This document shows positions 9,529-18,561 of a stretch of DNA of 64,000 nt, piece by piece (positions within the stretch are counted from its first letter, which is position 1; every line of letters begins with the position of its first letter). The stretch is from Micromonospora haikouensis (GTDB lineage Bacteria > Actinomycetota > Actinomycetes > Mycobacteriales > Micromonosporaceae): the NCBI RefSeq assembly GCF_900091595.1, contig NZ_FMCW01000005.1, forward strand, positions 205,033-269,032, written 5' to 3'. The translations under genes and the position numbers were made by a program. The notes under the pieces were generated by a model. That model searched no databases. It worked only from the letters and a program-made list of their open reading frames with translations, and was not told the DNA's origin.

Positions 9529-10592
9529 GCCGTCACCTCCGCACCGCTCGTGCCGGCCGCGTCGCGCCCGTCCGGCTCCGGGAAGTCGCCGGCCCCGTCG
9601 TGCCCAGGCAAGTCGCCGGCCCCGTCCGGCTCCGGGAAGTGGCAGGCGACCGACTGCCCGCTGCCGTCGCGGGGCACCAGCGCCGGCTCCTCGGTGGCGC
9701 AGATGTCGCGGGCCTTCGGGCAGCGGGTGCGGAACCGGCAGCCCGACGGCGGGTCCAGCGGTGTCGGCACGTCGCCGGTGAGCCGGATCCGCCCGCCGGG
9801 GCTGAGCCGCGTCGCGTCCGGGATCGCCGACAGCAGGGCACGGGTGTACGGGTGCCGGGGCCGCTCGTAGATGTCCGCCCGGTCGCCGATCTCCACGATC
9901 CGCCCCAGGTACATGACGGCGACCCGCTGGCAGAAGTGCCGCACCACCGCGAGGTCGTGGGCGATGAACACGAACGCCAGGCCGAGGTCGCGTTGCAGGT
10001 CGCGCAGCAGGTTGACGACCTGCGCCTGGATCGACACGTCGAGGGCGGAGACGGGCTCGTCGGCGACGATCAGCTTCGGCCGCAGCGCGAGGGCCCGGGC
10101 GATGCCGACGCGCTGGCGCTGCCCGCCGGAGAACTCGTGCGGGTAGCGGTTGTAGTGCTCGGGGTTGAGCCCGACCAGCTCCAGCAGCTCCTGCACCCGG
10201 CGGCGCACCCCGCCGGGCGGGTCGATCCCGTTGACCCGCAGCGGCATGGCCACGATCCGGCCCACGGTGTGCCGGGGGTTCAGCGACGCGTACGGGTCCT
10301 GGAAGATGATCTGGAGGTCCTGGCGCAGCGGGCGCAGCTCCCGCCGCCCGGCGTGGGTGATGTCGCGGCCGGCGAACTCGATGCGCCCGGCGGTCGGCTC
10401 CAGCAGCCGCACCAGCAGCCGGCCGGTGGTGCTCTTGCCGCAGCCGGACTCCCCGACCAGGCCCAGCGTCTCGGCGGGGCGCACCGCGAAGTCGAGGCCG
10501 TCGACGGCCCGCACCAGGCCGGTGGCGCGGAACCCGGTGCGCACCGGGAAGTGCTTGGTCAGCCCGCTGACCCGCAGCAGTGGCTCGCTCAT
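9525..10592 (-). CDS. dppF: peptide ABC transporter ATPase, DppF type
   Basis: The product is 355 residues. Walker A ([12 protein letters not shown]), signature ([15 protein letters not shown]) and Walker B ([12 protein letters not shown]) are intact. The C-terminal oligopeptide-ATPase motif has the family cysteines ([20 protein letters not shown]), which may bind an iron-sulfur cluster or metal. The last ~35 residues are an imperfect acidic repeat (FPEPDGAGD / LPGHDGAGD / FPEPDGRDA) with no family counterpart. Starts and stops overlap the flanking genes by 4 bp on each side. Confidence 0.9.
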   Translation of the reverse strand: MSEPLLRVSGLTKHFPVRTGFRATGLVRAVDGLDFAVRPAETLGLVGESGCGKSTTGRLLVRLLEPTAGRIEFAGRDITHAGRRELRPLRQDLQIIFQDPYASLNPRHTVGRIVAMPLRVNGIDPPGGVRRRVQELLELVGLNPEHYNRYPHEFSGGQRQRVGIARALALRPKLIVADEPVSALDVSIQAQVVNLLRDLQRDLGLAFVFIAHDLAVVRHFCQRVAVMYLGRIVEIGDRADIYERPRHPYTRALLSAIPDATRLSPGGRIRLTGDVPTPLDPPSGCRFRTRCPKARDICATEEPALVPRDGSGQSVACHFPEPDGAGDLPGHDGAGDFPEPDGRDAAGTSGAEVTA

Positions 10593-11644
10593 CGGGCCGC
10601 CCCCGTCCGCCCGACGCCCTCGGCGTGCAGCCGGGCGCGCTCGTCGGCCGGCAGGTGGCAGGCCGCCAGGTGGCCGGGCTCGCCGGCCGGGGCCAGCGCC
10701 GGGACCTCGGCGTGCGAGCGGCCGCCGGTGCGGTCGGCGTACCGGCAGCGGGGGTGGAAGGCGCAGCCGGGCGGCAGGTCGATCAGGCTGGGCGGGTTGC
10801 CGGGGATGGGCACCAGGTCCGCGTCGGCGTCGCCGTGCAGCGACGGCACGCTGGAGAGCAGACCCCAGGTGTACGGGTGCCGGGGCCGGCGCAGCACCTG
10901 CTCGGCGCTGCCGTGCTCGACGGCCCGGCCGGCGTACATGACCAGCACCTCGTCGGCGACCTGGCCGACCACGCCGAGGTCGTGGGTGATCAGGATGATC
11001 GCCGAGCGGAACTCGGCCTGGAGGTCGGCGAGCAGGTCGAGGATCTGCGCCTGCACGGTGACGTCGAGGGCGGTGGTCGGCTCGTCGGCGATCAGCAGGG
11101 CCGGGTCGTTGACCAGGGCCATGGCGATCATCGCCCGCTGCCGCATGCCGCCGGAGAACTCGTGCGGGTACTGGTCGTAGCGCCTCGCCGGCTGGGGGAT
11201 GCCGACCCGGCCGAGCATGTCGACGGCCCGCCGCCGGGCCTCCCGCCGCCCGGCCCGCGGGTGGTGCACCCGGTACGCCTCGGCGATCTGCCGGCCCACC
11301 GTGTAGTAGGGGTGCAGCGCCGACAGCGGGTCCTGGAAGATCATCGCGACGTCCCGGCCGCGCAGCCGGCGGACGTCCTCCTCGGGCAGGCCGACGAGCT
11401 GCCGGCCGCCGACGGAGATCCCGCCGGTGACGGTGGTGCGCCTCGGGTCGTGCAGGCCGAGGATCGCCAGCGAGGTGACGCTCTTGCCGGAGCCGGACTC
11501 GCCGACGACGGCGAGGGTGCGGCCCCGCTCGACGGCGAAGGAGACCCCGTCGACCGCGCGGACGGTGCCGTCGGCGGTGTCGAAGCGCACCCGCAGGTCG
11601 TCGACCCGCAGGTACGGGTCGGACGCCGGTGCTGGCTCGCCCAC
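10589..11644 (-). CDS. dppD: peptide ABC transporter ATPase, DppD type
   Basis: The product is 351 residues from the chosen GTG. Walker A ([11 protein letters not shown]), signature ([15 protein letters not shown]) and Walker B ([12 protein letters not shown]) are intact, and the C-terminal cysteine motif ([12 protein letters not shown]) is present. The frame opens at 11686, but GTG 11644 is preceded at good spacing by GGGGGAGG, so I prefer it. It is the first gene of the five-gene importer operon and provides one of the two different ATPase subunits. Confidence 0.88.
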   Translation of the reverse strand: MGEPAPASDPYLRVDDLRVRFDTADGTVRAVDGVSFAVERGRTLAVVGESGSGKSVTSLAILGLHDPRRTTVTGGISVGGRQLVGLPEEDVRRLRGRDVAMIFQDPLSALHPYYTVGRQIAEAYRVHHPRAGRREARRRAVDMLGRVGIPQPARRYDQYPHEFSGGMRQRAMIAMALVNDPALLIADEPTTALDVTVQAQILDLLADLQAEFRSAIILITHDLGVVGQVADEVLVMYAGRAVEHGSAEQVLRRPRHPYTWGLLSSVPSLHGDADADLVPIPGNPPSLIDLPPGCAFHPRCRYADRTGGRSHAEVPALAPAGEPGHLAACHLPADERARLHAEGVGRTGAAR

Positions 11645-11869
11645 GACCACCTCCCCCAGTGACGAAGAGAAACTACAACAGATCACTGAGGCTGAAAATA
11701 AGCTACAAGCGGTGGACTGTCAGCGGTGCCCAGCGTAACGACTCGGCAACTGTGCCGACACCCCGTGCCGCGCGGCCCGCCGAAGCGGCACCGATCGCAC
11801 GTCGGGTGCGACCGCGGTGGGGACGGCCGGGAGAGGATCCGGGCCCGATCGATCGAGGTGGGGGTGGCC
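11645..11869. promoter_or_regulatory. divergent intergenic region between dpp operon and Uma2-like gene
   Basis: About 225 bp with an unusually AT-rich core at 11668-11712. On the dpp-coding strand a near-repeat TTGTAGCTT / TTGTAGTTT occurs about 27 bp apart and could be an operator or promoter element of dpp. A clear ribosome-binding site (GAGGTGGGGG) precedes the rightward ATG at 11870. I cannot fix a promoter with confidence. Confidence 0.4.
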
Positions 11870-12418
11870 ATGACCGCGGCGGTGTTCGACCACGACGGAC
11901 CGTGGACCGAGGAGGAGCAGCTCGCCCTCGGCGGGACGTCGCAACGGGTCGAACTCTTCGACGGGAGCCTCCACCTGACCTCGGCCCCCACCCCACGGCA
12001 CCAACGGATCTCCCGCAAGCTGGGCAACATCCTCGAACCGGCCGCCGAGGTGGTCGGGCTGGAGCTGCTGGAGGCGGTGAACGTCCGGCTCCGGTCCGGG
12101 CGGGTCCCCGTCCCCGACCTCGTCGTCACGGACCCGGTCGACCTCGACGATCCCTTCGTGACGGCGGACGACGTCCGGCTGGTCTGCGAGATCATCTCGC
12201 CGGGCAACGCGTCCACCGACAAGGTGCTGAAGATGCACTACTACGCCGCAGCCCGCATCGACTGGTATCTGCTGGTCGAGCAGGAGACCGGCGCGCTGCG
12301 CCTGCACCGGCGTCGGCACGCCCACTACGTGGAGCACTCGGCCGCCAAGCGGGGCGAGGTGCTGGAGTTGGTCGAGCCCGTCCGGGCGAAGATCCGACCC
12401 GAGGATCTCGTCCCCTGA
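11870..12418 (+). CDS. Uma2-family (DUF820) putative PD-(D/E)xK nuclease-fold protein
   Basis: The product is 182 residues. It shows the Uma2 order: an N-terminal YELFDGSLH-like strand (RVELFDGSLHLTSAPTPRH), then VPVPDLVV with the acidic residue, LVCEIISPGNASTDKVLKMHYYA (first 20 shown), and DWYLLVE. The D...E-I...K spacing matches the restriction-endonuclease-like fold. These genes are abundant in cyanobacteria and actinomycetes and their role is not settled; many are linked to mobile DNA. The start is fixed by the strong ribosome-binding site just upstream; the frame also opens 48 codons earlier without family similarity. Confidence 0.75.
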   Translation: MTAAVFDHDGPWTEEEQLALGGTSQRVELFDGSLHLTSAPTPRHQRISRKLGNILEPAAEVVGLELLEAVNVRLRSGRVPVPDLVVTDPVDLDDPFVTADDVRLVCEIISPGNASTDKVLKMHYYAAARIDWYLLVEQETGALRLHRRRHAHYVEHSAAKRGEVLELVEPVRAKIRPEDLVP

Positions 12419-12451
12419 CGGATGTCGGCCCCGTCCCCTAGGGTCGGGCGC

Positions 12452-12532
12452 ATGAGCGAGCGCCAGCGAGCGAACCATCCATCTGGCCCGGTGTCCCCGG
12501 GCGGCGCGCAGCGCAGCGGGGCGTCGTCATGA
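12452..12532 (+). other. leader ORF 1 (MSER type) upstream of tldD
   Basis: A 26-codon ORF begins MSERQRANHP and ends GGAQRSGASS. Its TGA overlaps the tldD ATG as ATGA at 12529-12532. TAGGGT lies 7 bp before its ATG, which would suit a leaderless transcript. It shares its start (ATGAGCGAGCG then AGCGAGCGAA) and its GAGCGCAGCG-like tail with a second leader at 13962. Whether the peptide is made, or the sequence is a dispersed repeat, is not known. Confidence 0.65.
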
Positions 12533-13965
12533 CCGGATTCGATGCGGCGTCCGCCGCCGTGCAGGCCGCCCTGGACGCGGGCGCGCGGTACGCCGACGCC
12601 CGGGTGATGCACCGCCGTTACGAGTCGATGTCGGCCCGCAACGGCGACGTCGAGGAGCTGACCCAGGACGAGAGCCTCGGGCTGGGCGTCCGGGCGCTGG
12701 TCGGGTCGGGCTGGGGCTTCCACGCCGTACCGGAGCTGTCGGACGCCGCCGCCCGCGACGCCGGCCGGCGGGCCGCGCTGATCGCCGCCGCGAGCGCCCG
12801 GGTCCCCGGCCCGCCGGTCGACCTGGTGCCGGCCGAGCCGGTCGTCGCGAGCTGGTCCTCGGCGTGCGAGGTCGACCCGCTCGGGGTGGCCCTGTCCGAC
12901 AAGGGCGACCTGCTGGTCGGCGCGACCGCGACCATGCGGGAGCACGGCGCCGACCTGGCCGAGGGCCTCTACCAGGTGTGGGACACCACGAAGTGGTTCG
13001 TCTCCAGCGAGGGGCACCGCATCGACCAGCGCATCCGCGAGTGCGGCGGGGGCATCTCGGCCACCTCGATCGGCGACGGCGAGACCCAGCGCCGGTCCTA
13101 TCCGAGCTACCGCGGCCAGTACGGCACGACCGGCTGGGAGCTGGTCACCAGGCTCGACCTGGCCGCACACGCCGCCCGGGTCGCCGAGGAGAGCCGCGCG
13201 CTGCTCACCGCGCCCGAGTGCCCGGCGGGCGAGACCGACCTGATCCTCGGCGGCGAGCAGCTCGCGTTGCAGATCCACGAGTCCGTCGGGCACGCCATCG
13301 AGCTGGACCGCATCCTCGGCTGGGAGGCCGCGTTCGCCGGCACCTCCTGGCTGGACCTGGCGCAGCTCGGCTCGCTGCGCTACGGCTCCGAGCTGATGAA
13401 CGTCACCATCGACCCGACCATCCCCGGCGCGCTGGGCAGCTTCGGCTTCGACGACGAGGGCTCCCCGGCGGTGCGGCGGGACGCGGTGCGCGAGGGCCGG
13501 TGGGTGGGGGTGCTCGCCGGCCGCGACTCGGCCGCCGTCGCCGGCCTGGACTACGGCGGCAGCGTACGCGCCGACGGCTGGGCCCGGCTGCCGATGGTGC
13601 GGATGACGAACGTCGGGCTGGAGCCCGGCCCGCACACCCTCGACGAGATCGTCGCCGCCACCGACGACGGGGTGCTGATGGACATCAACCGCTCCTGGTC
13701 GATCGACGACAAGCGGCTCAACTTCCAGTTCGGCTGCGAGATCGGCTGGGAGGTGAAGCGGGGCCGGCGGGGGCGGATGCTGCGCAACCCGACCTACACG
13801 GGCATCGGCCCGCTGTTCTGGCGCTCGATGGACATGCTCTCCGCCGAGACCGTCGCCTGGGGCACGCCCAACTGCGGCAAGGGCCAGCCCGGCCAGGTCG
13901 GCCACACGGGTCACCCGGCCGCACCGGCCCGGTTCCGCAACGTCCGAGTGGGGGTGCGCGCATGA
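12529..13965 (+). CDS. tldD: TldD-type metalloprotease subunit
   Basis: The product is 478 residues. The zinc motif HExxxH is intact at His250-Glu251-His255 (HESVGHAIELD), and a Cys near the C-terminus (TPNCGKGQPGQ) is the usual last zinc-ligand region. TldD works with TldE/PmbA as a heterodimeric protease that degrades unfolded peptides and trims peptide natural products such as microcins. The partner gene follows directly, separated only by a leader ORF that overlaps both genes by ATGA. No peptide-antibiotic cluster is seen nearby, so a general proteolytic role is likely. Confidence 0.92.
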   Translation: MTGFDAASAAVQAALDAGARYADARVMHRRYESMSARNGDVEELTQDESLGLGVRALVGSGWGFHAVPELSDAAARDAGRRAALIAAASARVPGPPVDLVPAEPVVASWSSACEVDPLGVALSDKGDLLVGATATMREHGADLAEGLYQVWDTTKWFVSSEGHRIDQRIRECGGGISATSIGDGETQRRSYPSYRGQYGTTGWELVTRLDLAAHAARVAEESRALLTAPECPAGETDLILGGEQLALQIHESVGHAIELDRILGWEAAFAGTSWLDLAQLGSLRYGSELMNVTIDPTIPGALGSFGFDDEGSPAVRRDAVREGRWVGVLAGRDSAAVAGLDYGGSVRADGWARLPMVRMTNVGLEPGPHTLDEIVAATDDGVLMDINRSWSIDDKRLNFQFGCEIGWEVKRGRRGRMLRNPTYTGIGPLFWRSMDMLSAETVAWGTPNCGKGQPGQVGHTGHPAAPARFRNVRVGVRA

Positions 13966-14045
13966 GCGAGCGGAGCGAGCGAATCATCAGGCTCGGTGCG
14001 GTGAGGTCTCATGCGGCCGCCGAGCGCAGCGAGGTGGTCGCATGA
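13962..14045 (+). other. leader ORF 2 (MSER type) between tldD and tldE
   Basis: A 27-codon ORF begins MSERSERIIRLG and ends AAERSEVVA. Its ATG overlaps the tldD stop (ATGA at 13962-13965) and its TGA overlaps the tldE ATG (ATGA at 14042-14045). It bridges the two genes with no untranslated gap, and is related to leader ORF 1. It looks like an insertion into an original ATGA junction that rebuilt the junction on both sides. Confidence 0.7.
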
Positions 14046-15541
14046 GGCTGGACGCTTCGGGTGAGGTGCTGGGGCTCGCCGACCAGGTGGTCGACCTGGT
14101 CCGCCGGCTGGCCGGGCCGCGGGCCGAGGCGGAGGTGGTGGTCACCCGCGCCGACCTGGCGCTGACCCGGTTCGCCAACTCCTTCGTGCACCAGAACGTC
14201 GCCGAGTCGGGCGTCTCCGTGCGGCTGCGCGTGCACGCCGAGGGGCGCACGGCGGCCGGCGGCGGCAGCGTGGTCACCCCGGACGGGCTGGCCGCCCTGG
14301 TCGAGCGGGCCCTCGCGGCGGCCCGCCTCTGCCCGCCGGATCCGGCCTGGCCGGGGCTGACCCCGCGCTCGCCGGTGCCCGCCGCCCCGGCCTGGGACGA
14401 GGCCACGGCCTTCGCCGAGCCGGGCGAACGGGCCGAGCGGGTGCGCGCGTTCGTCGACGCCGTGGGTGGGCTGGAGGCCGCCGGCTACTGCCGCACCGGC
14501 TACCGGGCGGCGGCGTTCGCCAACTCCACCGGGCACTCGGCGCAGGGCGTCGCCGCCGAGGCCGCGATGGACGGCATCGCCCGCACCGGCGGCGCGGACG
14601 GGGTGGCCCGGCTGCACGTCGACCGGCTGGCCGACCTCGACGGGGCGGCGCTGGGGGCCCGGGCCGCCGCGAAGGCACGGGCGGCCGTGGACCCGGTCGA
14701 GCTGCCTCCGGGCCGCTACGAGGTGGTGCTGGAGCCGGCCGCCGTCGCCGACCTGCTGCACAACTTCGCCCTGTGGGGCTTCAACGGCAAGCGGCACGCC
14801 GAGCGGCAGTCCTTCGCCGAGCCGGGCGTGGCCCAGTTCGACCCGGCGGTCACGCTGGTCGACGACCCGCTCGCCGGGTCGGGGCTGCCGTTCGACGTGG
14901 AGGGCACGGGCCGGCGGGCCCTGACGCTTGTCGACGCCGGCACCACCGTCGCGGTGGCGCACGACCGGCGCAGCGGCGCGGCGGCCGGGGTGGGCTCCAC
15001 CGGGCACGCGTCGCTGGACGCGGCCACCTTCGGCCCGATGCCGGTCAACCTGCGGCTGTCGGGCCCCGCCCCGGCGGGCGACGCCGGTGCTCCGGCGCAC
15101 GCGCCGGCGGGCGGCTACAGGCCTCAGCACGCCGCCGGGGCAGGGCACGGCGACGGGGCAGGGCACGGCGACGGGGCTCGGCACGGGTCGCCGGCACCGG
15201 CGGGGCCGCTGGTCGACGACTCCACGGCCGACCTGGTCGCCGGGATGGCACGCGGCCTGCTGGTCAGCGACCTGTGGTACACCCGGGTGCTGGACACGAA
15301 GAGCCTGGTGATCACGGGGTTGACCCGCAACGGGGTCTGGCTCGTGGAGGGCGGGGTGCCGGTGCGGGCGGTGCAGAATTTCCGGTTCACCGAGTCCTAC
15401 CCCCGGGCGCTGGGGCCGGGGGCCGTGCTCGGGATCGGCCGCCGGGCGGTCCGGCAGCCGGACCGCGTCGACGGCGTCTGGTGGGACGCGCCGGCGCTGC
15501 GGCTGGCGGCCTGGAACTTCACCGGGGGCGCATCCGGCTGA
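14042..15541 (+). CDS. pmbA: TldE/PmbA-type partner of TldD
   Basis: The product is 499 residues. It has the PmbA/TldD N-domain (VTRADLALTRFANSFVHQN, with the conserved R-F-A-N) and the C-domain ending SYPRALGPGAVLG, and lacks the HExxxH motif, as expected for the E subunit. It would form the closed heterodimer chamber with TldD. A low-complexity stretch at 15120-15190 encodes AGHGDG twice from an 18-bp tandem repeat; it lies in a surface-loop position and looks like a recent expansion. The ATG is fixed by ATGA coupling to leader ORF 2. Confidence 0.88.
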   Translation: MRLDASGEVLGLADQVVDLVRRLAGPRAEAEVVVTRADLALTRFANSFVHQNVAESGVSVRLRVHAEGRTAAGGGSVVTPDGLAALVERALAAARLCPPDPAWPGLTPRSPVPAAPAWDEATAFAEPGERAERVRAFVDAVGGLEAAGYCRTGYRAAAFANSTGHSAQGVAAEAAMDGIARTGGADGVARLHVDRLADLDGAALGARAAAKARAAVDPVELPPGRYEVVLEPAAVADLLHNFALWGFNGKRHAERQSFAEPGVAQFDPAVTLVDDPLAGSGLPFDVEGTGRRALTLVDAGTTVAVAHDRRSGAAAGVGSTGHASLDAATFGPMPVNLRLSGPAPAGDAGAPAHAPAGGYRPQHAAGAGHGDGAGHGDGARHGSPAPAGPLVDDSTADLVAGMARGLLVSDLWYTRVLDTKSLVITGLTRNGVWLVEGGVPVRAVQNFRFTESYPRALGPGAVLGIGRRAVRQPDRVDGVWWDAPALRLAAWNFTGGASG

Positions 15542-15827
15542 CCCGGGCGGATGATCCTCGCCGGTTCTGGCGGCGGCCGGGGAGTGAGGTTCTTAACATC
15601 CGACATCGATCGTGTTGCGGAGACTTTTCCGCAGGCCGGACACACGGGACACTCCCTTGCGCGGACGGCCCACGGAGATCGGCGTAACGTGTGTCAACTA
15701 GCTGCGCCGGTACGGCCGGTGTGGTCGTTGGTGTGCGCGGTGAGGTGGCAGCGGGTACGGGGTCGCCGGTCCGCGTGCCGACCGGAACAACTGCCGCCCG
15801 TGAGGGCCCCGTCAGGGAGACGACCGA
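15542..15827 (+). promoter_or_regulatory. upstream region of the sdh operon
   Basis: A 286-bp gene-free stretch before sdhC. TAACGT (15684-15689) is a plausible -10 hexamer but I see no convincing -35 at standard spacing. A ribosome-binding site (AGGGAGACGACCGA) precedes the sdhC ATG. The long leader may hold control sites, but I recognise none. Confidence 0.4.
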
Positions 15828-16634
15828 ATGACTTCAACGGCAACGAGGCCGCGGGGAGCGCGAGCGCGCGCCGCCATAGCGGCGAAGACGTTGCGGACGG
15901 ACCGGTGGTGGTTCGCTCCGCTGATCACCGTCATCGGGCTCAGCGCCTGGGTGGCGTACGCGACGGTCCGGGTCTTCATGCACGACTTCTACTGGGTCGA
16001 CGAATACCACTACCTGACCCCGTTCTACTCCCCCTGCGTCACCGAGCGGTGCGTCGAGGGGGCCGCCCACTTCGGCCGCTTCCTGCCCGGTTGGTGGATC
16101 ATCCCGGACGCGGCGCTGACGCTGCCGTTCCTGCTGCTGTTCCGGCTCACCTGCTACTACTACCGCAAGGCGTACTACCGGTCGTTCTGGCTGTCGCCGC
16201 CGGCCTGCGCCGTGCCGGACAAGCACGACAGCTACTCGGGCGAGACCCGGTTCCCGCTGCTGGGCCAGAACCTGCACCGTTACTTCTTCTACGCCGCCGC
16301 GATCATCTCGCTGATCAACACCTGGGACGCGGTGCTGGCCTTCCACTCGCCGGAGGGCTTCGGCTTCGGGCTGGGCAACATCGTCCTGCTGGTCAACGTG
16401 GTCATGCTGTGGGCGTACACGATCTCCTGCCACTCCTGCCGGCACATCATCGGCGGGCGGCTCAAGCACTTCTCCAAGCACCCGGTGCGATACAAGGCCT
16501 GGACCGGCGTGTCCTGGCTGAACGTCCGGCACATGCAGCTCGCCTGGATCACCCTCGGCACCCTGGCGCTGACCGACTTCTACGTCATGGCGGTCGCGGC
16601 CGGCTGGTTCAACGACCTGCGGTTCATCAACTAG
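15828..16634 (+). CDS. sdhC: succinate dehydrogenase membrane anchor (Sdh1 type)
   Basis: The product is 268 residues with about five membrane helices, like the single fused anchor of actinobacterial Sdh1 (the Rv0249c type), not separate SdhC and SdhD. Conserved features seen include WVDEYHYLTPFYSPC in the first outside loop and YTISCHSCRHIIGGR, with histidines that could bind haem or quinone. It anchors SdhA/SdhB and passes electrons to or from menaquinone. It starts 10 bp before sdhA and the three genes form one operon. Confidence 0.88.
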   Translation: MTSTATRPRGARARAAIAAKTLRTDRWWFAPLITVIGLSAWVAYATVRVFMHDFYWVDEYHYLTPFYSPCVTERCVEGAAHFGRFLPGWWIIPDAALTLPFLLLFRLTCYYYRKAYYRSFWLSPPACAVPDKHDSYSGETRFPLLGQNLHRYFFYAAAIISLINTWDAVLAFHSPEGFGFGLGNIVLLVNVVMLWAYTISCHSCRHIIGGRLKHFSKHPVRYKAWTGVSWLNVRHMQLAWITLGTLALTDFYVMAVAAGWFNDLRFIN

Positions 16635-16644
16635 AGGGCCTGAC

Positions 16645-18561
16645 ATGACGACCACGAATCGCATCGAACGACACCACTACGACGTCGTCGTGATCGGGGC
16701 CGGCGGCGCCGGCCTGCGCGCGGCGATCGAGGCCCGGCTCGCGGGCAAGAAGACGGCGATCATCTCGAAGTCGCTGTTCGGCAAGGCGCACACCGTGATG
16801 GCCGAGGGCGGCGCGGCCGCCGCCATGGGCAACGTGAACAGCCGGGACAACTGGCAGGTGCACTTCCGCGACACCATGCGCGGCGGCAAGTTCCTCAACA
16901 ACTTCCGGATGGCCGAGCTGCACGCGAAGGAGTCGCCGCAGCGCATCTGGGAGCTGGAGACGTACGGTGCGCTGTTCGACCGCACCAAGGACGGGAAGAT
17001 CTCGCAGCGCAACTTCGGTGGCCACGAGTACCCCCGGCTGGCGCACGTCGGCGACCGGACGGGCCTGGAGCTGATCCGCACCCTCCAGCAGAAGATCGTC
17101 TCCCTCCAGCAGGAGGACAAGGCCGAGTTCGGCTCGTACGACGCCCGGATCAAGGTGTTCGCCGAGACGACGATCACCGAGCTGCTGCTCGACGGCGAGA
17201 AGGTCGCCGGGGCGTTCGGCTACTACCGGGAGTCCGGCGAGTTCATCCTGTTCGAGGCCCCGGCCGTGGTGCTGGCCACCGGTGGCGTCGGCCGGTCGTA
17301 CAAGGTCACGTCGAACTCCTGGGAGTACACGGGCGACGGGCACGCGCTGGCCCTGCGCGCCGGGGCGACGCTGATCAACATGGAGTTCCTCCAGTTCCAC
17401 CCGACCGGCATGGTGTGGCCGCCCTCGGTGAAGGGCATCCTGGTCACCGAGTCGGTGCGCGGCGACGGCGGCATCCTGAAGAACTCCGACGGCAAGCGGT
17501 TCATGTTCGACTACGTCCCGGACGTGTTCCGCAAGCAGTACGCGGACAACGAGGCCGAGGCGGACCGCTGGTACAAGGACCCGGACAACAACCGGCGTCC
17601 GCCGGAGCTGCTGCCCCGCGACGAGGTGGCCCGCGCGATCAACAGCGAGGTCAAGGCCGGTCGGGGCACGCCGGCCGGCGGCGTCTACCTCGACATCGCG
17701 TCCCGGCTGCCGGCCGAGGAGATCCGCCGTCGCCTGCCGTCGATGTACCACCAGTTCAAGGAACTGGCCGACGTCGACATCACCAAGGAGCCGATGGAGG
17801 TCGGGCCGACCTGTCACTACGTGATGGGCGGCGTCGAGGTGGACCCGGACTCGGGCGCGGCGTATGGCACGGTGCGCGGTCTGTTCGCCGCCGGTGAGGT
17901 GTCGGGCGGCATGCACGGCTCCAACCGGCTCGGCGGCAACTCGCTGTCGGACCTGCTGGTCTTCGGCAAGCGGGCGGGCGGCCACGCGGCGTCGTACGCC
18001 GATCAGTTGACCTCGCGCCCGAAGGTGTCGATCGGCGCGGTCGAGGCCGCCGTGGAGACGGCGCTCGCGCCGTTGCAGCGCGACACCGGGGAGAACCCGT
18101 ACCACCTCCAGCAGGACCTGCAAGCGGTCATGGGAGATTTAGTAGGAATCATCCGCCGTCACGGCGAGCTTGAGGACGCGCTCAGCAGGCTGGCCGAGCT
18201 GCGCGAGCGGGTGGCGAAGGTCAGCGCGGCCGGTGGGCGGCGCTACAACCCGGGCTGGCACCTCGCGCTGGACCTGCGCAACATGCTGGTGGTGTCGGAG
18301 TGCACCGCGAAGGCGGCGCTGGAGCGGCAGGAGTCGCGCGGCGGCCACACCCGGGAGGACTTCCCGGCGATGGACCCGAAGTGGCGCCGGGTCAACCTGG
18401 TCTGCGCCCTAGACGGCGACACGGTGCGGCTGACCCACAAGCCGCTGCCGAAGATGCGCGCCGAGCTGGTCGGCCTGTTCGACCGGGCCGAACTGGCCAA
18501 GTACCTGACCGACGAGGAGCTCGCGGACTTCGACGCCCTCGCTGAGGAGGCGGGCAAGTAA
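16645..18561 (+). CDS. sdhA: succinate dehydrogenase flavoprotein subunit
   Basis: The product is 638 residues. Near the N-terminus it has a dinucleotide-binding [13 protein letters not shown] motif. The region around KAHTVMAEGGAAAAMGN carries the FAD-site histidine context. The substrate site is seen in LQFHPTGM and ESVRGDGGIL. GGMHGSNRLGGNSLSDLLVFG is the usual second FAD segment (20 shown). It oxidises succinate to fumarate in the TCA cycle at the inner face of the membrane. Its TAA shares one base with the sdhB ATG (TAATG at 18559-18563). Confidence 0.95.
   Translation: MTTTNRIERHHYDVVVIGAGGAGLRAAIEARLAGKKTAIISKSLFGKAHTVMAEGGAAAAMGNVNSRDNWQVHFRDTMRGGKFLNNFRMAELHAKESPQRIWELETYGALFDRTKDGKISQRNFGGHEYPRLAHVGDRTGLELIRTLQQKIVSLQQEDKAEFGSYDARIKVFAETTITELLLDGEKVAGAFGYYRESGEFILFEAPAVVLATGGVGRSYKVTSNSWEYTGDGHALALRAGATLINMEFLQFHPTGMVWPPSVKGILVTESVRGDGGILKNSDGKRFMFDYVPDVFRKQYADNEAEADRWYKDPDNNRRPPELLPRDEVARAINSEVKAGRGTPAGGVYLDIASRLPAEEIRRRLPSMYHQFKELADVDITKEPMEVGPTCHYVMGGVEVDPDSGAAYGTVRGLFAAGEVSGGMHGSNRLGGNSLSDLLVFGKRAGGHAASYADQLTSRPKVSIGAVEAAVETALAPLQRDTGENPYHLQQDLQAVMGDLVGIIRRHGELEDALSRLAELRERVAKVSAAGGRRYNPGWHLALDLRNMLVVSECTAKAALERQESRGGHTREDFPAMDPKWRRVNLVCALDGDTVRLTHKPLPKMRAELVGLFDRAELAKYLTDEELADFDALAEEAGK

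Noticed and set aside
7222..9870. 882-codon plus-strand open frame
   Set aside because: Antisense to the dpp permease genes; low-complexity Arg/Gln/His composition.
12529..15541. Peptide natural-product cluster around TldD/TldE
   Set aside because: No precursor-like peptide with a core, no modifying enzymes nearby; the leader ORFs resemble a repeat and not a precursor.
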